A stretch of 64,000 nt of DNA from Vitellaria paradoxa (Eukaryota; Streptophyta; Magnoliopsida; Ericales; Sapotaceae), in contig CM034233.1 in assembly GCA_019916065.1 (NCBI GenBank), forward strand, positions 14,425,009 through 14,489,008. Reading direction: 5' to 3'. Of the stretch, positions 49,976 through 61,344 are shown in pieces. The notes under the pieces were generated by a model. That model was not told the DNA's origin and searched no databases. It worked only from the letters and a program-made list of their open reading frames with translations. Both the position numbers and the translations under genes were made by a program. How positions within the stretch are numbered: position 1 is the stretch's first letter; each line of letters begins with the position of its first letter.

Positions 49976-52519
49976 GAGAAAGTATCTTTGCCTAAAGGCA
50001 TGTTCTATAAGAACTAGAAATTGTCTTTGCCTAATTGTATGAAAAGATAATTTAATCAGTAAATAACTCGATAATAAATGTATAAAATAATTAAATAATA
50101 TAATATATTCTAACATATATGTAGTTGAAAGAGTAAGGATCAGTCGAGTTCGAGTGTTGAAAAACTGACGATTGAGTTTCGTAAGGAAGAGAGATGAGTA
50201 AAAAAAAATAAATAAATAAAGTAATTCAGACCATTGTATAAATTCAATGATTAAAAATATCCTTTCAACTTCCTTATTATATAGACTAATTACAAATTTA
50301 AATGAACTTTAAAAAGCCGTGTCAAGGCAACGCGATCGAGCTCGTTTTATTTGAACTTTTTGAGCTAGAAGAGCCGAAAGTCGATTATTCATTTATTCCT
50401 TTTTCTTTTTAATTTATGCGCAAAATAAAGCAACGCTCCATCCTGGATCACGGGATAATTAACCTTTTCTTTTACACTTTTTCACCTTTCCTTTAGGAGA
50501 GGACCATCAGGAGCGCTAATCATGTTACTGATCAAAACCCATATATTTCTGCTGGTCTTTAGCATTGACTCAAGTAGATAGATTGAAATTATTACTCAGC
50601 CAGTGTGAGTTTGGTTAACCAAAAATCACTTTTTTTTTTTATGTTTATTTTGGTTTTATATTTTTTATTAAAATTTATTTTTTTAAATTGTAAATTTTAG
50701 GCGTATTAAAAAAATTATAAAAAATCAAAAATTTAATGTTTAATTTAAAATAAGTTTTTTTTTTTTTTTTTTTTATGAATGCTATTAACACATCTAAAAC
50801 ATACAACTTAAAAAATTAAATTTTAATGAAAAACTTTATAAGATAAAAATATAAAAAAAAAATTAATTTAGTTCACTAAAAATTAATTTTTTAATTCACT
50901 AAAAACCAATTTTTTTTTGTTCGGTAACTTTTTAACATGTTAATTATTCAAATTCCTTTGTAAAAAAAAATAAAAATGGTAAAAAGTAGACCCATTTTTC
51001 TTGCACTTGAATTTTTTTTTTTTTAATCTTTTAGTTTTGGGAATATGATCCATGAACGATACGTCAAAAAAATTAAGAAAAAAATATCAATTATTAATAA
51101 AAATCATATAGAATGAAAAAAATTTTAATTTATTTAAAATAAGTTGGAAATACGTGGATGAATCCCAGTCAAACTTAATTTCTTTTTTTTTTTTTTTCCT
51201 ATGTGATGTCTCATCAAAATTGTAACCTCCTTCACCACTTTGTCAAGCAAGGAAAAAAAAGAAAAGAGGTGCTTGCATCATTGACGTTGGATTTTCTCCC
51301 AAGGCTAAGAAAACAATGGAAGATATATATATATATATATAAGGATAGACTTATTGCAATTTGAAGGTTCATTTGTCTTTGCACCCTCCCAAATTCCTTT
51401 CAACATCTCTTAGACAATGACTTGTGTGGAATAGTTATGGAGTTTAGTCAATTCAAAGGAGAAAACAAAACACGCACGCGTGTACTTATACTCGTTCACA
51501 CTATATTCTCCTCTTCGCCCCCCCCCCCCCCCCAAAAGAAGTTAATTACCAAAAGAAGATAAGAATAAATGGATTTTCAGCTTCAACCCCTCGAGCATTT
51601 ATTACTTGTAGCTCCTTGTTTGGCTGCTTCTGATCAACCCGTTGGAATACACCTCTTGCTTATCTGTCTCTCTTCCCAGAAGACTGCGAGGGAGTTGCGC
51701 AATATGGATTTGGGGCTAATACTGCTGGATATTAAGTTCAGAAGAATGAGTTCGGAACTGGTAAATTAAAGTTTAATAATTTATAATTTATTCATTTAAA
51801 AAAAATATGAATGTATTTGCATCGTTAAATTTTAATCAAATTATTCTTAATTTCGTTGTTATTGAACTGACATGGATTGATAATTTTAATCTCTCCCCTA
51901 TTTGCACAATATTGCCTAACGCAACCATAAACCGTGCATGTTACTTTATACAATTTAAGAGCAAACAAATAAAGAATAGGAATTTAAAATTATTTTTTAT
52001 GTTTAGTTGATTTGTGATGAAAAATGGGTTGAAGAGAAATGGGTGGAATTGAGAAATTAAAAATAATTCAATTAAAAGATTAATTAATTGATCAATGTCG
52101 ATTATTTTATTATACTTTTCAATTTATTTAAATAAAAACATGCATTTTCGATTTTACATTTTCTTTCTCTTTTTGTATTTTTTTCTTTTAATTTCTCCTT
52201 TTTTTTTTTTCCTTTTCACTCACAAATCCTCACTCCAAATTAGGGGTGGAACTTGTGACGGCCCATTTTCATTTTTATTCCATCAACTTTATAAATGTGT
52301 ACTAATACCCCTGTTTACACACAAAAGTGCAACAACAGATGTCTTCACGTTAAATGATAAAAAGTCATTTTTGTCCTTATGTAAATCAATCAAAACGCTC
52401 TCAAACAGTATAGCTTTTTCCTTAAATGGAGGTTTATCTGCTCAAATGGGTTTGGAGGCAAGGAGGGGTTCGACGTAAATAGGTGGCCTCGGGCAACGAG
52501 GGAGGCTTAGAATTGGGCA
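49976..52519. other. intergenic upstream of the HD-ZIP II pseudogene
   Basis: AT-rich, with long T tracts (50757-50775, 51180-51197) and a run of 16 C at 51518-51533. 51560-51770 has balanced composition and a 66-codon ORF; I could not match it to the missing HD-ZIP N-terminal exon or to any other family. A stretch near 52020-52100 shares AAATTAAAAATAATT-AATTAAAA with the palindrome arms. Confidence 0.4.
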
Positions 52520-52710
52520 GTGTCTCCCCCCAATAGTGTAGCCTCTTTCTTTCAGATAGGCTTTCAAGACGTCGAAAGAAATAAGAGGGACTTGGAAGCG
52601 ACCGACAACGATGATGGTGATGTGGAGAGAACATTTTTCAGAGGTAGCGATGAGAACGAGAACAGTCTCACTTGGAAGAAACTCAAACTCTCCAAAGAAC
52701 AATCTGCGTA

Positions 52711-54529
52711 CACTACTACAAAAATGCATAAATATCATAGTTTTTAGGCGTGATGTTTCACTTTTTATCTCAGTCACAAAAACATAATTGATCCAAGTGA
52801 GATTGTAAGTCACTTCTTTTCGATCACAGTTTACAACGTAGTAAAAAACTTACAACAATCACACACTAAAAGCGTAATCTTTTATGGAAAAAACTGAGAT
52901 GAAAAGAAACCTCGTGTGATCTTTTATGAATTTTGATCTCACATTTTTTGAAAAATTGTGATTAAATATAGAAAAATAATCACGCTAAAAAAATGGATTA
53001 ATTTTAAAAATAATAAAAATCCACATGATAACCTCCTATCATGCCATCGTAGCACTGTTTGGAACCTTGTTATTATAGCAAGATTATATATTTGATATTT
53101 TTTTGTCTCTGCTGTGAATCGAACTCGTGCTATTTCTTTGAAAGTTAGTGTAGTTGACCGCTAGTCCAAGCTATCATTTACATATACATTTTACATATTA
53201 ATATATAAAAACAATTTTTTATTACTTTTAGGGTTATTAAAAAAAGTAATAAAATTATATTATTTTAATTTAATTATTTTAAGTTTTTTATAATAATTTA
53301 TTATGACTTTTGTCAACCAATTAGTAGCTAAAAGTTGTAATTTTCCTGATCAATTGGTCGGAAAAAATGATAAAAAAATTTACTTTAATTTAATTTTTTT
53401 AACTTTTTGCAATCATTTGAAATCATAACCAATATACAGTACCATGCAAATATTTAATAAATAATTTATGAATATCTATCATATTTGATAAAAAATGATT
53501 GTAATTCTTTTTCTTATTTTCCTTTAATCTTTGTTTATAGTATATATTTAATCATGACTCACTATTTATAATATATTTTTCTTCATTCTGTATTATGTTT
53601 TTTTTTAAAAGTAATTAGCTCGCGTTTATTTTAGTTTTAGAAAACTATTGTTCAAAACAAAATTTTTGAAAACTATTTTAAAAATTGATTTGTAATACAA
53701 AAAATATTTTCAATGACTAGATTCAAAAATTAATTCTAAAAGGAAAAAAATGAAAATTTTTATTATTTTTATTTCTAAATTTTTATCACTTCCAACAAAA
53801 TATAAAATAATGTCACTTTTAATATAATTAATATTAAGGATACACTAAATGTTTATTAGATATTAAGTATTTAATATTCACCTCGTTATAAGTCATACAA
53901 ATTATGAAGACTACTCCCATATATTTACTGAAAAAATAATGATTATACATTTAGCGTTATTTAAATTTGATTTGGTAAATTTAGTTTTAACATTAATTTA
54001 AAAATATTTTTGTTTATTGATCTATGATTGTAGTTTTTATAGCATATTCAATTAATTAAAATTAATAAATAAATAAATATTACAATAAAATTTATGAAAT
54101 CTAATTTAAATCATATGAAGTGATAAATAATTGTTTGAGAGAGATATAGAGAAAAAAATAACATTATTGTCTCTTTTTTTTAATTATTTCACTTTTTTTA
54201 AGATATAATTTTTCTCACTTTTTGATCTCAGTTTTTTCTAGAAATGTTTCCACTAATCTTTTATCTCGGTTTTTTCTAGAGATAGTTTTCACTGATCTTT
54301 TATCTCAGTTTTTTCTAGAGATGGTTTTCACTGATCTTTTGTCGCATTTTAAATACAATCACGGTTTCAACAAAAGTAAGATAAAAAGTATTAAAAAGTA
54401 ATTTGTTATCTCAATTTTTTAATTAGACTGAGATAAAAAGTTTAACTCACAAATCTTTATCACGTTTTTTTTAAAACCTTGATCTTTATGAATTTATCAG
54501 TGTAATCTTTATCAATTATTGTAGTAGTG
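52711..54529. mobile_element. non-autonomous CACTA transposon inside the homeobox exon
   Basis: The left end is CACTACTACAA and the right end is its exact inverse, TTGTAGTAGTG. The 3-bp target duplication GTA lies at 52708-52710 and 54530-54532; removing the element and one GTA joins the homeodomain reading frame exactly. Subterminal repeats occur near the right end. No transposase-like ORF is present in the 1819 bp, so it depends on a partner. Its internal DNA is very AT-rich. Confidence 0.95.
54227..54343. repeat. subterminal repeats of the CACTA element, 39 bp x 3
   Basis: Three head-to-tail units begin at about 54227, 54266 and 54305, each CTC(A/G)GTTTTTTCTAGA(A/G)AT followed by TTCCACTAATC or TTTTCACTGATC. 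Such arrays are the usual transposase-binding regions of CACTA elements. Confidence 0.9.
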
Positions 54530-55105
54530 GTATCTTAAAGAAAGTTTCAAAGAGCACAATACCCTCAATCCTGTAAGTATCATACATACATATATACATA
54601 CATATATATAAATATATAGAAAGAGAGAGAAAGAAAGAGTTTTATAGAGGTAAACAAAGAACCTAATTGATTCGTCTTCTAATACTTTTATTCTCACGAT
54701 ATAGATTAAGGGGATTAATTTACTAAGAAAATATTGTGTGTATATATATAAATATGGATATATACAGAACAAAGTTGAAGCAAACAAAGGTAGATTGTGA
54801 GTACTTGAAGAGTGTTGCGAGACACTAATAGAGGAGAAGTGAAGTCTACACAAGGAGCTCCAAGAGCTGAGGGTTTTGAAGTCAACCCATTTTACATACA
54901 TCCGCCACTATCGTTGCCGTCGCCGTTGTTGTCATCGCAGCGGTGTCCCCCTCCACCCAAATATTTCCAACCCATCAAGCAAACTACCCCTTTTCCTAAC
55001 GCGCTTCCACCTAGCCTTCTCCTGCTAGCTCTTGCATTTCACTTGGTTGCCATAGTTGAAGAATTGGGAGCCGTTATGGTTGGCGCCGAAGAGTCGGTGT
55101 AGAGT

Positions 55106-55352
55106 GTACAGGCTTCTTTCTCTTAAGACCTTTTTGGTCTTTGTATTTTATTTTTTTTATCTTGACCACTTGCACTAGACAGATTCGTCCATTGTTACAC
55201 TTTTGTGTATAGTACAGGGAGTATTATTGTACAGGCTTTTGATCTTTTTCTTAAGAGCTTTTTAGTCTTTGTATTTTTTTTTTTTTATATTGACCACTTG
55301 CATTAGACAGATTCGTCCGTTGTTATATTTTTGTGTATAGTACAGTGAGTAT
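55106..55352. repeat. 123-bp tandem duplication
   Basis: Copies at 55106-55228 and 55229-55352 share GTACAGGCTT, TTTGTATTTT, TTGACCACTTGCA, AGACAGATTCGTCC and TTTGTGTATAGTACAG. They follow the HD-ZIP II pseudogene directly and may duplicate its 3' UTR. Confidence 0.9.
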
Positions 55353-58300
55353 TAGTATATATTTTTGAAATTGAGGGGGTAAAAGTGAAAATGGGTCTAA
55401 GAACAGGAGTGTAAAGGAAATTAACCATTTTTTAAAATAAATTTTATAATTTATTCTTAAACTTTTTAACGTTAACGGGTCAAACGATATATGTATATTT
55501 ATTCTCTTTGGAAAACATTCATTCTCGACATTTTTCCTTAACGGGTCAAGTCAGACCCCAAATCCTATAGAGGATGGGACGATTTGGGATTACGAGCATA
55601 GTTCAACCCCTCTGAATCATATATGGCCAAGTTGTTATGGTACTAACTAAAATGTAGTGATATAGAGGTGGTTTTGATCATACTTTTGCAGAGTCAGAAC
55701 ACAGAAGAGGTTTACTCATTCCAGCAATAGCCAGCCATTGAGATGAATGAGGTGCGGCAAGACAGGGACCGCAGTGAATAGTGAATCTCCTCGGGTTCAT
55801 TCGAAAATTTATCCAATTATTAATTTCAGCATTCACAAAAATTAATTAAAAGGCCCACCAATTAGACCGGATTCTTTGAGTCATTAAAAAAAGAAAAAAG
55901 AGAAGACTGCAAAGAGTAAGGAGATTTAATTTTTAATAAATTGCTTCAGCAAGTAGGTGCTCACCTACCAAACTTTTATTTCCACGCGGTTGAGGAAAAT
56001 TCAAACTCCGTGATGGACCGGTCCAAGGCACATGATTTGTTCATCTCTTCCGGCCATCAGAAAACTCAAGTTCAATCTGATGTACATAGTCTTATCCCTT
56101 CTCTGCAGACACATGACAAAATATCAGCTTCACCACCATGTGCAAGTTATGCAAATTTTATGGGGCGATCCTTTTATGTCCCCACGATTTTTAATTTTTG
56201 AGGTTAAAAAGGTGAAGTTTATCTCTTTTTTTTTTAATATACACAAATTAAAAAAAAAAAAAAAACTTTAGTGGGAATATTTATAATTTTAACAAATTAT
56301 ACTTTTCGATTTGATGGGATGAGAGATGGAATCCTATGCTTGGTCAGGTAAATTAACAGAGGATAAATGCAATAAAAAGTAAAATAAAATAAAAAAATTT
56401 CACCCCTTTTTTTGTTTTTTTTTTTCATTTTTACTTCTTTTTCTTTTCTTCTTTTCATTATACTAAATTCAGATATTTTCTTTCCACAATCAAATAAAAA
56501 CAAATTATTTTCTTCTAACTTTTTTTTTTTTACAAAATTAAATAAAAGAAAATACTTATTTCTTTTTTCTTCATACTCCATTTCTTTATTCACAAATCAA
56601 ACAATGTATTAAATTTAATCGTCCATTTAATTCCAGCCCACCGTTTCCCTTGCAAAACCACCAAGACTGCGAATTCCAGAGCTCAATCGGATAGTCCAAC
56701 CGCATGGACTATAAGCAGTACCGGAAGCGCCAAATTTTCCACATCCATTGAATATTCATTGTAGCGTAGGGGTGCAAATTTGCCAAAGTTTAATATTATA
56801 ATACAATAAACGATCTAATATGCAGTGCTTTTTGTCAAAGGAAGTTCGAAGAATACCTAATTAAAGAAGATCACATTATTTAAAAATCCCATATATATAA
56901 GTTAAGTTTGAGTGATAAAAAATTCTGAAAAACAGTGAAAGATAGTGAAAAATTTTAAAAATTATTCATTTTTTATTTCACTATACGAATTACAAACCAA
57001 TAATTTATTTCACTATGTGTGCGTTTGGTGACACTAACAAACTCTATAAAACAAAATAAATCTCCAACAACCTCTATAAATTACTCAAATTCCCACCTTT
57101 ACTAATTTCAAAAAATTTTAATATTTCGCTAAAAAAACAAAAAATTCAGAAGTAGGTTAACTGAATGCGTAAATTTTTTTGACAATCATATTCTTCAAGT
57201 CAAAACTTTCAAATGAGCGTCATTATCGCTATTTTATCTGATTTTTTTTGAATCCATGGAAAGAGATTTAGAAAATCATTTCCACGGTTTTGATGCTGTG
57301 TGTATATAAAGCAAAACATTCAGTGTGGATTTTTTGAATCCATGGAAACGGTTATGGGACAACCGTTCTCACGGTTTACTACTATTCAGATACAAAAAAC
57401 GTGCCAAAATTAACTTAAAATCACATTTTATCTTAGTTTTTACTACTCTAAACACGTCTTATATCGCATTTTATCTTACTTTTTACCACTTCAAATGCAC
57501 CAATAATTGCCAAAAAAAAATAAAAAAAAGATATCGTTCATATATGTTGCATGGTAGGTGGCTTCTTCATATTCCGTGCGTGCGTGCGTATGTATATTCA
57601 CATAACTCTTCCACATCAGTTTCAATATTTTTTAGGGCAGTGATCTGTTGTTGCATATGAAATTTTTTGGATTAGCTCCATAGCTGCATTTGTATTTATA
57701 AACTTCAAATCAAGAAATTTTCGGATTTAATTTTGAATTTGAGTAATTTAACATGATAATTTTATAAAAAATTTAAAATTATCACAAAAAATAATTATTT
57801 AAAATCTTTCATACATAATAGTAGTGACCTAACTACTTAATTTAGCAGTAATCATTAGTGGAAATTGTGTTTTAAAATAAAGATTAGTGGAAACAATAAA
57901 AAAATAAAATAAAATAGGATTTGTTAAATTTATTTCACTTTCGGGTATGATTAAAAAGTGAAAAAAATAAATATATATTAATTTATAAAAAAATAATAAC
58001 TTTTATTTAATTAAACATAAAAAATAAGTATAAAAAGTACCTCAACTTTTTTGTTTTTTCCGGCTCCACAGATATGATATGAAGAATTTGAGCAACATTA
58101 ACCACAACCAAACAGCTGGCAACTCAGCATGCGTGCTCGTGATTGACTAGTTTCGCAGCCATGATTCAACCTTTATCTTTTGAGCTAACTCAAATGGTGT
58201 CAAATAAGGATTGAAAATTAGTTCTTCATTAATTATTTTTTTCTTTTTTTTTTCCTTATAAATGGAAAAAAAAATTAGTATTTAATTCTGATCCAATAGT

Positions 58301-60416
58301 AATTTCGATCCCAATCATGTACGCTGTAACATGCATTTTAAATTCAAACTAGTCCGCTAACTACCAAGTTGATCAAAGTATGTGCCCCGATTTTTCCTTT
58401 TATTGTTTGTTTTCACTTGTTGATGTATATGTTTATTCATTTGTAGAGTCAAGGTTTTGAGGCTGTCCATATATACTCCATAAGAATGGTCTTATCTTAT
58501 ATATATATATATATATATATAGATTCACTATCATTAATTAGCAATTGTAATTATTGTATAAATTGTTCTTAATTAGTTGAAATTTGATGGTTAATTAATT
58601 TAACTAGTGTTTTAACTTGTGGCTTTTGTCTTGATTTCTTATTGATCAGTTGGACTCTTCTAATTTTGTAACCAGTTCATGAATCTTACAGCCTTATAGA
58701 ATGAGACACGGATCGGGGCAGACCGGCAGTTAATGTTATCCCGAATTCTAGTCCGAGTAACTTGGTTAAAAAAAAAAGTTAATTTAAAAAATATATATTT
58801 TTTAAATTTAGTGCGATCTAAATTTTTGTAACTCAGTTTATTTTATTTTTAAGTCTTTTATTCAGCTTAAATTTTTATAACTTAACCTACTTTAATTTTA
58901 AATTTTTTTATTCAGTTTGGGTAAAGTTTAAATTAAAGATTCATTCTTGGATACGGTAAATTTTTTTATTCAGTTCGGGTAAAGTTTAAATTAAAGATTT
59001 ATTCTTGGATACGGAAATTAAGAATTAGGTGTGTGCTTCTAGAATCATATTAGAATTTTTTTTTTTTTTTTGGGAATTAACTAATGGTCAGCAGTATTAG
59101 CTAATTATTTCAATTAATTTACATTCATGTGCAGTGTTAGCGTTTATGGAAATTGGAAAGTATTTTTTTTTTAACTTAGTACAACTGATTAATATATAAT
59201 ATAATTTGAACACGCATGCTTTGACCGAAGACTATGAGATAAATTTGACAGGCCAGGGATAGCTGCCCTAGCTCTAAATTCCATACTCGCGAGGCGATGC
59301 TTGTTTGAATAAATTAAAGTCACAAACTAAGGTAATATTTAGTTTTAAAAAAAATTAAAATTTAGTGTAAAAATAACACGTAATAAAATTTAATTAAATA
59401 AAATTAATAAAAATTAAAATTGTTTGGTGTTTTTTTTTTAAGAATCCAAATATCCCTAAAGTCAAAATCTAACGTTAAAAAAGAAGAAGAAAAAAAAAAT
59501 TACTGCCTAACTGGTAAAATCAATCACAGGAACTGTTCAATTTTCAAATATGCATCATGTTATGCACCGAATTCTATATTGTTTATCATTTTTTTTTCTC
59601 TCCATGGCACTGTTGTGCCAAAATATGAACTTGATTAAAATTCACCAAAATTATACCATTTTTGGTATTGGAAGAGAACCCACATGAGGCATCATGACTC
59701 TTAATTTGAACTCGCTCTTAAATAGAAAACTTCTTTTGAGACTAAGGGAGCAATTGGCATACTAAAAAAATTTATAATTTTATATGTAACTTGACAGTAC
59801 ATGATACTTTAATGGTTAGTTGAGTGTTTGTTAAAAATTTATAAAAATTGAAGAAAGTTGTTACTAATTTAAAAAAATTAGTAAAATTAAGTTTATTTTG
59901 TATTTAGCGAAAAAAATGGAAAAAGATTAAAAATTTGATAAAACTTAAATTTTCTTAGTGTGCGAAATGAAACCTAACAAGGGCCTTAATCCACTGCAAG
60001 CGCTTTAATATACTACTCATGGATAATACATGACGCTTGAACCTGCGCTGTGTACTTCGAAAAGGCAAACCCCCTCGGCCTACTAATTAAAGAATCAATT
60101 GGCGAGATTGATATTTAGTAAACTAGTTGGGTTATGTATGCAAAAATAACTTCCAATTAACCGCAGTCCTAACCTGTAGCTTGCTGTAAATAGTTACGTG
60201 CCGTTTACGACAACAAACATACATAGGATTGGTAATTAAATATCGTGTCATGATGCTGGGGGCGACCAAGCCGCCTCCCCCATTACAAATCTTCAACGTT
60301 GTTGTTCCACTTTTTCTGACCACAAGAACCATATTTTCCTCTTCTTCCCTGCACACAAATTAACAAGCTAGCTACCGCCTACCTCTTTCTTCCTCTAGCT
60401 CCATTCCCACCCCCCT
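55353..60416. other. intergenic and upstream region of the WRKY gene
   Basis: No gene was recognised. ORFs such as 55941-56201 and 57325-57660 have no supportable domain. The region is AT-rich with a TA run at 58500-58520 and a short direct duplication (AAATTTTTTTATTCAG(T)TT...GGTAAAGTTTAAATTAAAGATT) at about 58900-59010. Two W-box cores lie upstream of the WRKY start: TTGACT at 58143-58148 and TTGACC at 59221-59226. They are candidates for WRKY self-regulation, but such 6-mers occur often by chance. Confidence 0.45.
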
Positions 60417-60442
60417 TCTCTCTCTCTCTCTCTCTCTCTCTC
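60417..60442 (+). promoter_or_regulatory. (TC)n tract ending at the WRKY start codon
   Basis: About 13 TC dinucleotides run to the base before ATG (60443), inside the likely 5' leader. Pyrimidine tracts at this position are common in plant leaders; a regulatory effect is inferred. Confidence 0.7.
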
Positions 60443-60804
60443 ATGGAGAACTATATATCAATGTTTCCATGTTCATCGTCAGCTTCTCATGACTTATCAC
60501 TTAATATGGCAAATTCCCATTCTTACACTGAATTTCAAGATGAAAAACCAAATGAGTTTTTGGGGTTGATGACGACAAACATGGGAGTTCCCAGTTCAGA
60601 CGTTAATGGAGTTCCCCAGACCAAAAGCTTTGTGGGGACTGAAACTAGTGATCAGTCCATGAAATCGGGTAAGAAAAAGGGAGAAAAGAAGATTAGAAGG
60701 CCTAGATTTGCCTTTCAAACAAGGAGCCAAGTTGATATCCTCGACGATGGGTATAGATGGAGGAAGTATGGGCAGAAAGCAGTCAAGAACAACAAATTTC
60801 CAAG
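60443..60804 (+). CDS. WRKY75: WRKY75-like transcription factor, exon 1 only
   Basis: Exon 1 encodes 120 residues plus two bases of an Arg codon. A variable, Ser-rich N-terminus ([15 protein letters not shown]) is followed by basic residues ([12 protein letters not shown], 77-88), then [20 protein letters not shown] and the DNA-binding heptad WRKYGQK at residues 106-112, ending KNNKFP-R. The donor GTATAT at 60805 splits the Arg codon, the conserved position of the WRKY-domain intron. The basic stretch and KKFxFQTRS-type run mark group IIc, closest to WRKY75, linked to phosphate starvation, root hairs and senescence. The second exon, which should carry the C-C-H-H zinc finger, is not present between here and 64000. 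Whether the gene is functional cannot be told from this window. Confidence 0.9.
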
Positions 60805-61117
60805 GTATATACATAAAGCCCTTGATTTTTTTATTTTTATTTTTTTATCATTTTTGGTTGCAAATTTCACATGCAGCATGGTGGATACACAAGATATTTG
60901 ATTTATATATTTATATGTATATATATATAGAGAGAGAATCTTTTAAGGTAATTATTAGATAAACCGCACTTTCATTATTTTCTTTAAAACAAATTTGTTC
61001 ATCAAAAAAATATATCCAACTTAATAAAAGAACTTTATAGTAGTACAGGAAAGAAATCAAATTTCAAATTCATGACTCTGTGTGCATTATTATTATTATG
61101 ATGGAACTCAACTAATA
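60805..61117 (+). other. WRKY intron 1, part before the gypsy insertion
   Basis: AT-rich intron with a TATATATATATAGAGAGAGA run (about 60918-60937). No acceptor followed by the expected SYYRC zinc-finger codons was found here. Confidence 0.75.
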
Positions 61118-61296
61118 TATTAGGTATTGATTCAAGAAAGCTTAAATCAATATCAAAAAAAGTCTTTGCTCATGGTGCAAAGAGACCAAATTTCTATCTC
61201 ATGGTGATAGATGACCAACAGCGGCAGAAGCCAATTATTTTCCTCCTTCCACAAATAGGGTTTACACATAGTTTAAATACCCTATAGCCTTAACAA
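61118..61296 (-). repeat. candidate 3' LTR of the gypsy element
   Basis: On the element strand it starts TGTTAAGGCTATAGGG (61296 leftward), has a TATA-like GGTATTTAAAC soon after, and would end ...CAATACCTAATA near 61118, roughly complementary to its start. The partner LTR is outside the window and no clear polypurine tract precedes it, so this is tentative. Confidence 0.3.
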
Positions 61297-61344
61297 ATAA
61301 ATGAACGAACCAATAGAAATAAAAGAAAAATAAAATAAAATAAA

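Larger units (their letters stand above)
52520..55102 (+). pseudogene. HD-ZIP class II homeobox gene, broken (CACTA insertion, lost exon, frameshift)
   Basis: HD-ZIP II proteins are plant nuclear transcription factors with a homeodomain fused to a leucine zipper. 52520-52710 encodes an acidic spacer (DVERNK...DDGDVERTFFRGSDENEN) and the homeodomain start KKLKLSKEQSA. It is cut at 52711 and resumes at 54533 with the rest of helix 1, LKESFKEHNTLNP, ending at a good donor (GTAAGT, 54573). The exon carrying helices 2-3 (WFQNRR) was not found in the 195 bp before the zipper exon. That exon (from 54768) reads TKLKQTKVDCEYLK, CCETLIEE, then LHKELQELR and PFYIHPP, matching the class II zipper and C-terminus. 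A one-base deletion and a TGA disrupt it. The CPSCE motif is not preserved. The N-terminal exon is not identified. HAT22/HAT14-type is the best guess. Confidence 0.88.

Noticed and set aside
51569..51769. N-terminal exon of the HD-ZIP II gene
   Set aside because: The position is suitable, but no frame shows the usual class II N-terminal motif or a convincing splice to 52520; left unassigned.
56297..56593. Lysine-rich antisense ORF as a protein
   Set aside because: It is a translation of A-rich/T-rich low-complexity DNA.
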